NCBI RefSeq assembly: GCF_024753255.1
Contig: NZ_JANUHA010000024.1
Location: 1 to 64,000, forward strand
Direction: 5' to 3'
DNA: 64,000 bases
From: Massilia agri
GTDB taxonomy: Bacteria; Pseudomonadota; Gammaproteobacteria; Burkholderiales; Burkholderiaceae_D
The position numbers and the translations under genes are program-made. This document shows positions 10,029 through 18,936 of this stretch, piece by piece. The notes under the pieces were generated by a model that did no database searches, was not told where the DNA came from, and saw only the letters and a list, made by a program, of their open reading frames with translations. Within the stretch, counting starts at the first letter, position 1, and the number at the start of each line of letters is the position of its first letter.

Positions 10029-11696
10029 GTGCCTCATCCAAAGAGCAACAACATCTTCCTGGTCGGCCTGATGGGAGCAGGGAAGACCACCATCGGGCGC
10101 CAGCTCGCGCGCAAGCTCGGCAAACGCTTCGTCGACTCCGACCACGAGATTGAAGCGCGCACCGGCGCGACCATCCCCTGGATCTTCGAGATCGAGGGCG
10201 AAGCCAGCTTCCGGCGCCGCGAGGCGGACATGATCCGCGAACTCAGCAGCCAGGACGACCTGGTGCTGGCCACCGGCGGCGGCGCCGTGCTGAACCCGGC
10301 CAGCCGCGCCCTGCTGGCCGAGCGCGGCACCGTGATCTACCTGCGCGCCTCGATCGGCAGCATCCTGCAGCGCACCTCCCACGACAAGAACCGTCCCCTG
10401 CTGCAGACGGCGGATCCGCGCGCCAAGCTGGAGGAGCTGCTGGCCCAGCGGGACCCCCTGTACCGCGAGATTGCGGACCTGGTCATCGATACCGGCCGAC
10501 CTAACGTACAATCGATGGTACAGACTATTTTGGACCAGCTCGCCGCGCTGGACGCCGCCCGCACGGCGGCCTGCGTGCGCCGGCTGGGCAAGGACGCAAT
10601 GAACGAACAGGCACCCACCATCCTCAACGTCGAACTCGGCGAGCGCAGCTATCCGATCGCCATCGGCCCCGACCTTCTCGGCGACAGCGCCCTGCTGAAC
10701 CGCCACATCGACGGCGGCAAGGTCGCCATCGTCACCAACACCACCGTCGCGCCGCTCTACCTCGAGAAGGTCGCCGGCGCCTTGCGCGCGCAAGGGCGCG
10801 AGGTGGTCGAGATCGTGCTGCCGGACGGCGAAGAACACAAGAACTGGGAGTCGCTCAATCTCGTGTACGACGCGCTCTTGCAAAACCGCTGCGACCGCAA
10901 GACCACCCTGGTGGCGCTGGGCGGTGGCGTGATCGGCGACCTGACGGGCTTTGCCGCCAGCAGCTACATGCGCGGCGTGCCCTTCGTCCAGGTGCCGACC
11001 ACCCTGCTGTCGCAGGTCGATTCCTCGGTGGGCGGCAAGACCGGCATCAACCACCCGCTGGGCAAGAACATGATCGGCGCGTTTTACCAGCCGCGCGCCG
11101 TGATCGCCGACACCGCCACCCTCGACACCCTGCCGGCGCGCGAGCTGTCGGCCGGCCTGGCCGAAGTGATCAAGCACGGCGCCATCCTCGACGCCGAGTA
11201 TTTCGCCTGGATCGAACAGAACATCGACAAACTCGTGGCGCGCGAACCGCAGGCCATGGCCTACGCGATCGCACGGTCCTGCGAGATCAAGGCGGACGTG
11301 GTGCGCAAGGACGAACGCGAAGGCGGCTTGCGCGCCGTGCTGAACTTCGGCCACACCTTCGGCCACGCGATCGAATCGGGCCTCGGCTACGGCAACTGGC
11401 TGCACGGCGAAGCCGTCGGCTGCGGCATGGTGATGGCGGCCGACCTGTCGGCACGCCTGGGCCTGATCGATGCCGCCACGGTGGAACGCGTGCGCGCGCT
11501 GGTGAAGGCGGCAGGCCTGCCGACCGTCGCGCCGGATCTCGGCATTGATCGCTGGATCGAACTGATGGCGGTCGATAAGAAGAACGAGGGCGGGGCGATC
11601 AAGTTCATCTTGCTCAAGCCCCTGGGCAGTCCCGCGATCACCACCGTCCCGCTGGAGACCCTGCGGGCCACACTGGACGGCTGCGTGAAAGGATGA
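10029..11696 (+). CDS. aroKB: Fused shikimate kinase / 3-dehydroquinate synthase
   Basis: One open frame of 555 residues encodes both enzymes of the shikimate pathway that precede chorismate. The kinase half (residues 1 to about 175) has the P-loop GAGKTT near residue 15, DSD, FRRRE, ATGGGA, KNRPLL and LAQRDPLYRE. A linker follows (about 176-190). The AroB half starts at an internal ATG (10599, residue 191) and shows GGGVIGDLTGF, the NAD-binding DSSVGGKTG, LAEVIKHG, FGHTFGHAIE and LHGEAVG, so the zinc ligands are present. GTG at 10029 is the first start after the upstream terminator; the TTG at 9966 lies before it and is rejected. AAGGA four bases before 10599 could allow a separate AroB. The stop overlaps dgt (ATGA). 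Confidence 0.9.
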   Translation: MPHPKSNNIFLVGLMGAGKTTIGRQLARKLGKRFVDSDHEIEARTGATIPWIFEIEGEASFRRREADMIRELSSQDDLVLATGGGAVLNPASRALLAERGTVIYLRASIGSILQRTSHDKNRPLLQTADPRAKLEELLAQRDPLYREIADLVIDTGRPNVQSMVQTILDQLAALDAARTAACVRRLGKDAMNEQAPTILNVELGERSYPIAIGPDLLGDSALLNRHIDGGKVAIVTNTTVAPLYLEKVAGALRAQGREVVEIVLPDGEEHKNWESLNLVYDALLQNRCDRKTTLVALGGGVIGDLTGFAASSYMRGVPFVQVPTTLLSQVDSSVGGKTGINHPLGKNMIGAFYQPRAVIADTATLDTLPARELSAGLAEVIKHGAILDAEYFAWIEQNIDKLVAREPQAMAYAIARSCEIKADVVRKDEREGGLRAVLNFGHTFGHAIESGLGYGNWLHGEAVGCGMVMAADLSARLGLIDAATVERVRALVKAAGLPTVAPDLGIDRWIELMAVDKKNEGGAIKFILLKPLGSPAITTVPLETLRATLDGCVKG

Positions 11697-12835
11697 ACGC
11701 CATGGACTTCGACGCACGCCTTGCCCCCTACGCAGCCCATTCGTCGAAGTCGCGCGGCCGGACCCACATCGAGCCGCCGGCAGGGTCGCGCAGCGAGTTC
11801 CAGCGCGACCGCGACCGCATCATCCACTCGACCGCCTTCCGCCGGCTCGAATACAAAACCCAGGTCTTCCTCAACCACGAGGGCGACCTGTTCCGCACCC
11901 GCCTCACGCACAGCATCGAAGTCGCGCAGATCGGCCGCACACTGGCGCGCAGCCTGCAGCTCAACGAAGACCTGGTCGAAGCCACCGCGCTGGCGCACGA
12001 CCTCGGCCACACGCCTTTCGGCCACGTGGGCCAGGACGTGCTCAACGAATGCATGAAGGACTACGGCGGCTTCGAGCACAATCTGCAAAGCCTGCGCGTG
12101 GTGGACGAGCTGGAAGAGCACTACGGCGCCTTCGACGGCCTGAACCTGACGTTCGAGACGCGCGAGGGCATCCTCAAGCACTGCTCGCTCACCAATGCGC
12201 GCCAGCTCGGAGAATTGGGACGCCGCTTCATGGACCGCAGCCAGCCCAGCCTGGAAGCGCAGCTGACCAACCTGGCCGACGAGATCGCGTACAACAACCA
12301 CGACATCGACGACGGCCTGCGTTCGGGCCTGCTCACCATGGCGCAGATGGAAGAGGTGGAGCTGTTCGCGCGTCACCGGCACATGGTGGAGACCCAGTAT
12401 CCCGGCCTGCCGGGACGGCGCGCGCTGTACGAGACGATCCGCCTGACGATCACGGCGATGACGGCCGACCTGGTCGAGACCTCACGGGCACTGATCGCGG
12501 AAGCGGCGCCGCGGAGCATCGACGACGTGCGCGCCGGCCCGCCCCTGATCCGCTTCTCGCCGCAGATGCGCGGCGAGACCACGGCGCTCAAGCGCTTCCT
12601 GTACGCCAACCTCTACCGCCACTTCCAGGTCAACCGCATGCGCGTCAAAGCCAGCCGCATCGTGCGCGAGCTGTTCGAGGCCTTCCTGCAGGATCCGGTG
12701 CTGCTGCCGAACGATTACCAGGTGGAGGGAGATCCGATGCGGCAAGCGCGGAAGATCGCGGACTACATTGCGGGGATGACGGACCGGTATGCGATCCGCG
12801 AGCATCGGCGGATTTTCTCGCTCGATCATTTCTAA
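11693..12835 (+). CDS. dgt: Deoxyguanosinetriphosphate triphosphohydrolase-like protein
   Basis: HD-domain nucleotide hydrolase expected to cleave dNTPs to nucleosides and triphosphate, which influences the dNTP pool. The metal-binding HD residues are seen in FRTRLTHSIEVAQIG and TALAHDLGHTPFGHVGQ, and further family motifs are EDLVEA, GGFEHNLQSLR and DEIAYNNHDIDDGL. 380 residues fits the shorter dGTPase-like subfamily rather than the 505-residue E. coli Dgt. The ATG at 11693 overlaps the aroKB stop; a second ATG lies at 11702. Its TAA directly abuts a GTAGGGTGG repeat element. Confidence 0.93.
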   Translation: MNAMDFDARLAPYAAHSSKSRGRTHIEPPAGSRSEFQRDRDRIIHSTAFRRLEYKTQVFLNHEGDLFRTRLTHSIEVAQIGRTLARSLQLNEDLVEATALAHDLGHTPFGHVGQDVLNECMKDYGGFEHNLQSLRVVDELEEHYGAFDGLNLTFETREGILKHCSLTNARQLGELGRRFMDRSQPSLEAQLTNLADEIAYNNHDIDDGLRSGLLTMAQMEEVELFARHRHMVETQYPGLPGRRALYETIRLTITAMTADLVETSRALIAEAAPRSIDDVRAGPPLIRFSPQMRGETTALKRFLYANLYRHFQVNRMRVKASRIVRELFEAFLQDPVLLPNDYQVEGDPMRQARKIADYIAGMTDRYAIREHRRIFSLDHF

Positions 12836-12961
12836 GTAGGGTGGACGGGGTCATTCCGGGCAGTGCCCGGAATGACGAACGTCCGCGCGTTCAGCTACAG
12901 ACAAGGTCTCCACAGTGCATCCGTGAGTTGAACGCGCGGACGGCGAAGCCGTCCACCCTAC
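12836..12961. repeat. GTAGGGTGG inverted-repeat element, copy 1
   Basis: The 126-bp element begins GTAGGGTGGACGG and ends CCGTCCACCCTAC, filling the whole gap between the convergent dgt and mutY genes. Each half contains the family core CGCGCGTTCA or its complement. This copy alone carries an inserted perfect 25-bp palindrome (12851-12875) in its left half. The right end supplies the TAG stop of mutY (12958-12960). It probably also acts as a bidirectional terminator. Confidence 0.85.
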
Positions 12962-14061
12962 CCAAACAACCCCGGCGTCGCCAGCTCCACCAGCAACTTC
13001 TTGACCGGCGCCGGCAGCGGCGCCTCCTCGATGCGCTGCAGGTCCCACCACAGGTGCCGACCGGTTGCACCGCCACGCGCCGACAGGTGCACCTGCCAGG
13101 GATGGATGTGCAGCTTGTAGTGCGTGAACACATGCACCAGCGGCCGCAAGGCCTGCACTTCGTCCACCGTCCCGAACTGCGCCGCCGCGGCTGCGACTTC
13201 GGACCCCGGCATGGCATCCACCTCGACCCCCAGGTGCCCATCCACTTCCGGCAGCGACAGCAGTCCACCCCAGATCCCGGTCCCCGGACGCTGCTCCAGC
13301 AGCACCTGCCCGCGGTCGATCACGACCAGCATGCTGGCCCGCTTTTCCGGATTGGCCTTCTTTGGTTTGCGCACGGGCAGCTCCGCCGTGCGGCCGGTGG
13401 CGTAGGCCACGCAGCGCGCCTGCAGGGGGCAGCGCTCGCAGGCGGGGCGCGAACGGGTGCACAGGGTGGCGCCCAGGTCCATCAGGCCCTGGGTATAGGA
13501 TTCGATTCCTGCTTCCGGCAGCAGCGCGTCGGCGCGGCGCCACAGGGCGTCTTCGACCTTTTTCTCGCCCGGATACTGGTCGATGCCGAACACCCGCGCG
13601 AAGACGCGCTTGACGTTCCCGTCCAGGATGGCGGCGCGCGCGCCGCTGGAGAAGGCGGCGATGGCGGCGGCGGTGGAGCGGCCGATGCCCGGCAGGTCGG
13701 CCAGCAGGGCCGGGTCGCTCGGGAAGACGCCGCCGTAGTCCTGCACCACGCGCTTGGCGCAGGCGTGCAGGTTGCGCGCGCGGGTGTAGTAGCCAAGGCC
13801 GCTCCAGTGGGCCATCACATCCTCGCCCGGCGCTTCGCTGAGTGCCTGCACGGTCGGGAAGCGTTCCAGGAAACGCGCGTAATAGCCGAGCACCGCGGCG
13901 ACCTGGGTCTGCTGCAGCATGATCTCGGACAGCCAGATGCGGTAGGCATCCGTCGTGTTCTGCCAGGGAAGCGTGTGGCGGCCGTGGCTGCGCTGCCAGT
14001 CGATCACCGCTTGGGAGAAGGTCGGGTCGGCCAGCTGGTCGAATTCGGTGAGACGCTTCAT
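12958..14061 (-). CDS. mutY: A/G-specific adenine DNA glycosylase
   Basis: Base-excision enzyme that removes adenine mispaired with 8-oxoguanine. The helix-hairpin-helix motif is LPGIGRSTAAAI, followed by the catalytic Asp region (ILDGNVKRV). The iron-sulfur ligands are in CTRSRPACERCPLQARC (C-x6-C-x2-C-x5-C). The C-terminal NUDIX-like 8-oxoG recognition domain runs from about residue 230. The chosen ATG at 14061 overlaps the upstream GTPase stop (ATGA) and gives 367 residues, a normal length; the longer frame reads into the GTPase gene. Its TAG stop lies inside repeat copy 1. Confidence 0.96.
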   Translation of the reverse strand: MKRLTEFDQLADPTFSQAVIDWQRSHGRHTLPWQNTTDAYRIWLSEIMLQQTQVAAVLGYYARFLERFPTVQALSEAPGEDVMAHWSGLGYYTRARNLHACAKRVVQDYGGVFPSDPALLADLPGIGRSTAAAIAAFSSGARAAILDGNVKRVFARVFGIDQYPGEKKVEDALWRRADALLPEAGIESYTQGLMDLGATLCTRSRPACERCPLQARCVAYATGRTAELPVRKPKKANPEKRASMLVVIDRGQVLLEQRPGTGIWGGLLSLPEVDGHLGVEVDAMPGSEVAAAAAQFGTVDEVQALRPLVHVFTHYKLHIHPWQVHLSARGGATGRHLWWDLQRIEEAPLPAPVKKLLVELATPGLFG

Positions 14062-15962
14062 GCCGCCTGCTCCAGGACGGCGGCGACCTGCGTGGCCATG
14101 TCGGCCAGGTGGGCGCGCCGGCCTTCCCATTCCAGTTGGGTGGCCTCGAAGGCGGTGATCTTCTGCTCCAGGCTATCGGTGGCGTCGTGGATGCGTTCGA
14201 TCGAGGCCAGGCGGTGACGCAGCTGCTCGCGGTGCTGGCGGATCGCCGTCTCCAGCGGCGCCATCAGGATCTTCAGCCAGGCTTCGGCATCGGCATTCGC
14301 GGCCTGGTAGCTGCGCTTCACGCGCGAGACGATGGAGTCGATGAAGCGTTCCATCAGCGTGGCGCGGCTGGTGATGAGCAGGGTGGCGGTGCCGAACTGC
14401 TTCAGGAACAGCGTTTCGACCTCATCGATCTCGCGCCGGTAGCGCTCGAGCGACAGCGGCATGGGGCCGGACAGGGCCAGGCCATGCTCGGCCGAGAATT
14501 TGCGCGTCATGCTGTCCATCATGGCGCCGATCTCCTCGACCTTGGCCTGGGACGCATCCAGGCTGGTGCGCGCGGCGGTGAAGTAGTCGCGCACGGGGCC
14601 GCGCATGCCGGTCGCGAAGCGGGCGGCGGCCATCCCCGCGCGTACCGTGTCGGCTTGCGCCGCGACGTGGTCCATGCCCAGGGTCGAGTACAGCTCGGTG
14701 GACAGGCGCGCGAACACGGCGCGGGTGCCCTGCAGTTTCAGCAGGCTGGCGTCGAACTCCTTCTTCTCCATGTCGACGCGGCGCATCATGTGGGCGATCA
14801 CGCCCTTGTTCTTGCCGCGCAGGCTTTTCAGTTCCTGCAGCTGCTCGACGAGGTCGCGCATGCGCGCCGCGCCGAAGGTCTTTTCGCCGGCCGCGAGCAG
14901 CTCGAGGTCCTGGCGCAGCTGGCGGCGGACGATGTCCTTGCGCGCCGGGATCAGGTCGTGGAACAGTGCCGCTTCCAGCGCCCCCATGCGGCTCTTCTCG
15001 AACAGGGCCATGTCGCCGTTGATCTTGCCGACCAGGGCCTTCTGCGCCGACACGGGATACACGCGCGCGCTGTCCAGGCCCAGGGCCCTGGCCACGTCCG
15101 CCTGCTGGCGCGCGATCTCGGCATCGTTCTGTTCAGGCGTGCGCAGCTCGTCCCACATCGCATCGATCTTGTTCAGTACCGCCAGGCGTCCGGGGCCTGC
15201 GCCGATGTGGGTGCGCCAGACTTCGATGTCGCTGCGCGTCACACCTGTTTCGGCGGCCAGGATGAAGAGCACCGCGTGCGCGTTCGGGATCAGGTTCAGC
15301 GTCAGTTCCGGCTCGGTGCCGATCGCGTTCAGGCCCGGCGTGTCGAGGATCACCAGGCCCTGCTTGAGCAGCGGGTGGGGCAGGTTGATGATGGCGTGGC
15401 GCCACTGGGGAATCTCGACCGTGCCGTCCTCCTCGACGCTGGTGGCGGTGTCCGGGTCTTCCGGGTCCCACAGGCCGTACTCCTGTGCCTCGCTGCTCGG
15501 CACGCGGCGCGTGAGGCTCACCTGGCGGAAGGCTTCCTGCATGCGATCGGGCGCATCGAGGTCGAGCGGCAGCACGGTCCAGGCGGCGCTGTCGTCGCGA
15601 TAGTCGCTGGTGGAGAGGTGGGCCGCACGCGTCTCGATCGGCAGCAGGCGGATGCAGGGCGGCAGGGCGGCGTCGTACAGCAGCTCGGTCGGGGACATGG
15701 TGGTGCGGCCGGCGCTGGAGGGCAGGATGCGCTGGCCGTAGTCGGCGAAGAAGATCGCGTTGATCAGTTCGCTTTTACCGCGCGAGAACTCGGCCACGAA
15801 GGCCACCGACAGGCGGTCGTCGCGCAGGCGCGCCAGGGCCCGTTCGAGCCCCTGTTCGCCGGCGCCGTCGATCGCGCCGGCTTCGCGCAGCGCCGTGCCG
15901 TAGGCGTCGAGCGCCTGGGCCACTTTTGCGCGCCAGGCGCCATACTGTTGAAAATCCTGCAT
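14058..15962 (-). CDS. Dynamin-family large GTPase
   Basis: Bacterial dynamin-like GTPase of 634 residues, a family that remodels or guards membranes. The G1 loop AEFSRGKSE lies near residues 57-65. The G2 threonine is in GRTTMSPTEL, G3 is DTPGLNA and G4 is NKID. The rest is largely helical, with predicted coiled coil in the C-terminal half (from about residue 340) and no obvious transmembrane paddle. The ATG at 15962 is chosen because upstream codons lie in a repeat element. It is translationally coupled to mutY by a 4-bp overlap. The link to DNA repair is positional only; no function is established here. Confidence 0.88.
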   Translation of the reverse strand: MQDFQQYGAWRAKVAQALDAYGTALREAGAIDGAGEQGLERALARLRDDRLSVAFVAEFSRGKSELINAIFFADYGQRILPSSAGRTTMSPTELLYDAALPPCIRLLPIETRAAHLSTSDYRDDSAAWTVLPLDLDAPDRMQEAFRQVSLTRRVPSSEAQEYGLWDPEDPDTATSVEEDGTVEIPQWRHAIINLPHPLLKQGLVILDTPGLNAIGTEPELTLNLIPNAHAVLFILAAETGVTRSDIEVWRTHIGAGPGRLAVLNKIDAMWDELRTPEQNDAEIARQQADVARALGLDSARVYPVSAQKALVGKINGDMALFEKSRMGALEAALFHDLIPARKDIVRRQLRQDLELLAAGEKTFGAARMRDLVEQLQELKSLRGKNKGVIAHMMRRVDMEKKEFDASLLKLQGTRAVFARLSTELYSTLGMDHVAAQADTVRAGMAAARFATGMRGPVRDYFTAARTSLDASQAKVEEIGAMMDSMTRKFSAEHGLALSGPMPLSLERYRREIDEVETLFLKQFGTATLLITSRATLMERFIDSIVSRVKRSYQAANADAEAWLKILMAPLETAIRQHREQLRHRLASIERIHDATDSLEQKITAFEATQLEWEGRRAHLADMATQVAAVLEQAA

Positions 15963-15986
15963 CGTCACTATTCGTTCGTTGATTTT

Positions 15987-16086
15987 GTAGGGTGTTCGGC
16001 TTGCCGAACGCGCGTTCAACTAAAGATTGCGTCGCCACTGCGCTTGCACTGGCTGAACGCGCGGTCGGCGGAGCCGACCACCCTAC
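15987..16086. repeat. GTAGGGTGG inverted-repeat element, copy 2
   Basis: The 100-bp element lies between mutM and the GTPase gene, both on the minus strand. It begins GTAGGGTGTTCGGC and ends GCCGACCACCCTAC. The internal GAACGCGCGTTCAAC and GCTGAACGCGCGGTC segments match the other copies. The TAG stop of mutM (16083-16085) lies in its terminal CCCTAC. Confidence 0.85.
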
Positions 16087-16928
16087 TTTTGGCACTGGAC
16101 GCAGTAGAACGTCGAGCGCTGGCCCTGCTTGATCTGGCGGACCGGCGTACCACAGTTGCGGCAAGGCACTCCAGCACGATCATAGACGAAATATGTCTGC
16201 TGGAAATAGCCTGATTGACCATTTACTGCAATAAAGTCCTTCAAGGTGCTGCCGCCCTGCACGATGGCGGCGGCCAGGATGTCCTTGATGGCCTCGGCCA
16301 GCCTGTCGTAGCGGGCGCGGCTGATGCGCGAGGCCGGCGTCTTCGGATTGATCCCTGCGCGGAACAGGCTTTCGCAGGCGTAGATATTGCCCACGCCGAC
16401 CACGATGTCGCCGGCCAGCAGCACCTGCTTGATCGGCGCGCCGCGCTTCCTCGTCTCGCGGTGCAGCAGCTCGCCGGAAAAGCCATCGCCCAGCGGCTCG
16501 ACACCGAGGCCGCGCAGCAGCATGTGCGCTTCCAGTTCGCCTTCATCCTTGCCATGCCAGAGCACGGCGCCGAAACGGCGCGGGTCGTGCAGGCGCAGCA
16601 CCTGGCGGCTGGGCGGCCCCAGGCTCGGGTCGGCGACCACCAGGTCGAAGTGGTCGTGCTTGCGCGGCTCGATCCCGGGCGGCAGCACGCGCAGGTGGCC
16701 GGACATGCCGAGGTGGACGATCAGGGTGCCGTGCTCGAAGTGGATCAGCAGGTATTTGCCGCGCCGGCCCGTGCCGAGAATGCGGCGGCCGGCCAGCAAT
16801 CCGGCCAGGTCGGGCGGGAAGGGCCAGCGCAGGCCTTCGCGGCGCAGGACGGCGGTTTCGACGATGCGGCCTTCGATATGGGGCGCGACACCGCGCCGGG
16901 TGACTTCTACTTCTGGCAGTTCAGGCAT
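16083..16928 (-). CDS. mutM: Formamidopyrimidine-DNA glycosylase
   Basis: Bifunctional glycosylase/AP lyase that excises 8-oxoguanine and formamidopyrimidines. The mature N-terminus PELPEVEVTRRG carries the catalytic proline and glutamate. The C-terminal zinc finger (CRNCGTP... CVQCQK) is complete and ends at the family's usual final lysine. The start at 16928 is fixed because Pro2 must follow the initiator Met. The protein is 281 residues. The stop codon TAG is contributed by repeat copy 2, yet the protein is not truncated. With mutY nearby, this gives two components of the GO repair pathway within 4 kb. Confidence 0.96.
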   Translation of the reverse strand: MPELPEVEVTRRGVAPHIEGRIVETAVLRREGLRWPFPPDLAGLLAGRRILGTGRRGKYLLIHFEHGTLIVHLGMSGHLRVLPPGIEPRKHDHFDLVVADPSLGPPSRQVLRLHDPRRFGAVLWHGKDEGELEAHMLLRGLGVEPLGDGFSGELLHRETRKRGAPIKQVLLAGDIVVGVGNIYACESLFRAGINPKTPASRISRARYDRLAEAIKDILAAAIVQGGSTLKDFIAVNGQSGYFQQTYFVYDRAGVPCRNCGTPVRQIKQGQRSTFYCVQCQK

Positions 16929-17039
16929 GGGGGAGGAAGTTCGTGTAAAGTCGTTTGCGGCGGTCAAGAGGCGCTGCAGTGCACGCGGGCGCATGCTTGA
17001 GCGTAGAATCAGACAACATCTCAGAACCTCGGACTTGCC

Positions 17040-18860
17040 TTGAAAAACGCTTTCGTCATTGTAACCCTCTCCAGTCTCCTGGCGGCGTGCGCTGTCGCGC
17101 CGAAACAGCAGCCTGCGGCTTCCACGGTGGCCGCGCCGGCCGAGAAGTCCGACACCCCGCTCGCCCAGGCCGAAGCGGAGGAGGCCGACGAGGAAGCCCT
17201 GGCGGAGAAAGCCCGTCTCGAAGCCGAGGCCAAGCTGCCGAAAGTGGAACTGACCAGCAGCATGCTGAACCAGCTACTTAAGGCCGAGTTCGCATTCCGC
17301 AAGGGCGACTGGCAAGGGCCTTACCTGACCATGTTGTCGCTGGCCCAGCAGACCCGCGACCCGCGCCTGGCGCGCCGCGCCGCCGAGATGGCGGTGGCCG
17401 CCCGCCAGTCCGAGGATACGCTGGCCGCCGTGCGCCTGTGGCGCGAGCTCGATCCAGGCTCGGACGAGGCGACCCAGTATTTCGTCGGCATGGTGGTCAC
17501 GTCCGAGAACATCGCGGAGGTCGAGCCGATTTTCGTGGAGCGCCTGAAGAAAGTCGCCCCCGATCGCCGCGGTTTGCTGATGTTCCAGATCCAGCAGCTC
17601 CTTGGCCGCGCCAAGGACAAGGAAGCCGCCGGCGCCATGCTGGAGCGGGTGGTGGCGCCCTATGCGGGCACCCTGGAAGCGCACATCGTGCGCGCCCAGG
17701 CGGCCCTGGGGCGGGGCGAGCGCGAGGCCGCCCAGCGCGAGGCGCAAGCGGCCCTGGCCGCCAAGCCCGATTCCGAGATCGCCGTGCTGATGGTGGCCCA
17801 GACCATGGAAGACGAGACCAGGGTCGGACCGATGCTGGAAGCCTTCCTCAGGAAGCATCCGGATGCGCGCGAGGTGCGTGCGGCGCATGCCCGTGTGCTG
17901 GTGAACCAGAAGCAGTATCCGCAGGCGCGCGCCCAGTTCGAGGCGCTGCTGGCAGGGCGTCCGGACGACGCCGGCAACCTCTACGCCCTTGGCGTACTGG
18001 CCAGCCAGATGAACGATGCCGCGGCAGCCGAAGGCTATTTCACCCGCTTCGTCGAGGTGTTGGGGCGCAATCCGGAAGACGAGCGCGATCCGACCCGCGC
18101 CCTCCTGATCCTGGCCCAGCTGGCCGAGGAGCGCAAGGACTACGCCGGCGCCACCGCCTGGCTCGACAAGGTGCCTCCCGGAACCGAGCCCGCGCTGCTC
18201 TTCAGCGCCCAGCTGCGCCGCGCCCAGCTGCTGGCCAAGCAGGGCGACCTGGCGGCCGGACGCAAGCTGCTGGCCAGCCTGAAGCCATCCGAAGAAGCGC
18301 AGCAGGTCCAGGTGGCGGTGGCCGAATCGCAGCTGCTGCGCGACGCCGGCCGCACGGCGGAGGCCTATACCCTGATGGAAGCGGCCGCCAAACGCTTCCC
18401 GAAGAACCCGGACCTGCTCTATGACTTCGCGCTGCTGGCCGAGAAGCAGGGCCGCTTCGAGGTCATGGAAAAGCAGTTGCGCGAGGTGATGGCGCTGGCG
18501 CCGGACAACCACCACGCCTACAACGCACTGGGTTACTCGCTGGCGGAGCGCAATGTGCGCCTGCAGGAAGCCCAGGCCCTGGTCGCCAAGGCGCTCGAGA
18601 TGGCGCCGGGCGACCCCTTCATCATGGACAGCATGGGTTGGGTGCACTACCGCCTGGGTAACCTGGACGAGGCCGAGAAATTCCTGCGCCGCGCCTATGC
18701 GCTGCGCCGCGATCCGGAAATCGCCGTGCACCTGGGCGAGGTGCTGTTCCAGAAGGGCCGCCAGGCCGACGCCCAGCAACTGTGGCGCGAGGCGAGCGCC
18801 AAGGACCCGCAGAACGATACCCTGCGCAGCACGCTGGCGCGCCTGCGCCAGACCTTGTGA
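17040..18860 (+). CDS. TPR-repeat lipoprotein
   Basis: Probable outer-membrane-anchored periplasmic protein made of tetratricopeptide repeats, 606 residues. The signal peptide ends in the lipobox LLAAC (Cys near residue 17), then an Ala/Glu-rich linker to about residue 65. Many helix-turn-helix repeats follow, including clear TPR consensus near residues 490-560 (NHHAYNALGYSLAERN, DPFIMDSMGWVHYRLGNLDEAEKFLRRA). The start is TTG at 17040; the signal peptide begins immediately after it, which supports this codon. It sits before lolB and ispE as in many betaproteobacteria. The binding partner is unknown. Confidence 0.85.
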   Translation: MKNAFVIVTLSSLLAACAVAPKQQPAASTVAAPAEKSDTPLAQAEAEEADEEALAEKARLEAEAKLPKVELTSSMLNQLLKAEFAFRKGDWQGPYLTMLSLAQQTRDPRLARRAAEMAVAARQSEDTLAAVRLWRELDPGSDEATQYFVGMVVTSENIAEVEPIFVERLKKVAPDRRGLLMFQIQQLLGRAKDKEAAGAMLERVVAPYAGTLEAHIVRAQAALGRGEREAAQREAQAALAAKPDSEIAVLMVAQTMEDETRVGPMLEAFLRKHPDAREVRAAHARVLVNQKQYPQARAQFEALLAGRPDDAGNLYALGVLASQMNDAAAAEGYFTRFVEVLGRNPEDERDPTRALLILAQLAEERKDYAGATAWLDKVPPGTEPALLFSAQLRRAQLLAKQGDLAAGRKLLASLKPSEEAQQVQVAVAESQLLRDAGRTAEAYTLMEAAAKRFPKNPDLLYDFALLAEKQGRFEVMEKQLREVMALAPDNHHAYNALGYSLAERNVRLQEAQALVAKALEMAPGDPFIMDSMGWVHYRLGNLDEAEKFLRRAYALRRDPEIAVHLGEVLFQKGRQADAQQLWREASAKDPQNDTLRSTLARLRQTL

Positions 18861-18936
18861 AATAATCCACGTCTTTGAACCAGCCGGGCGCCCTGCCGAA
18901 GGGGCCGCCCGGCGTTCGCCAACTTCACTCCAGCCG

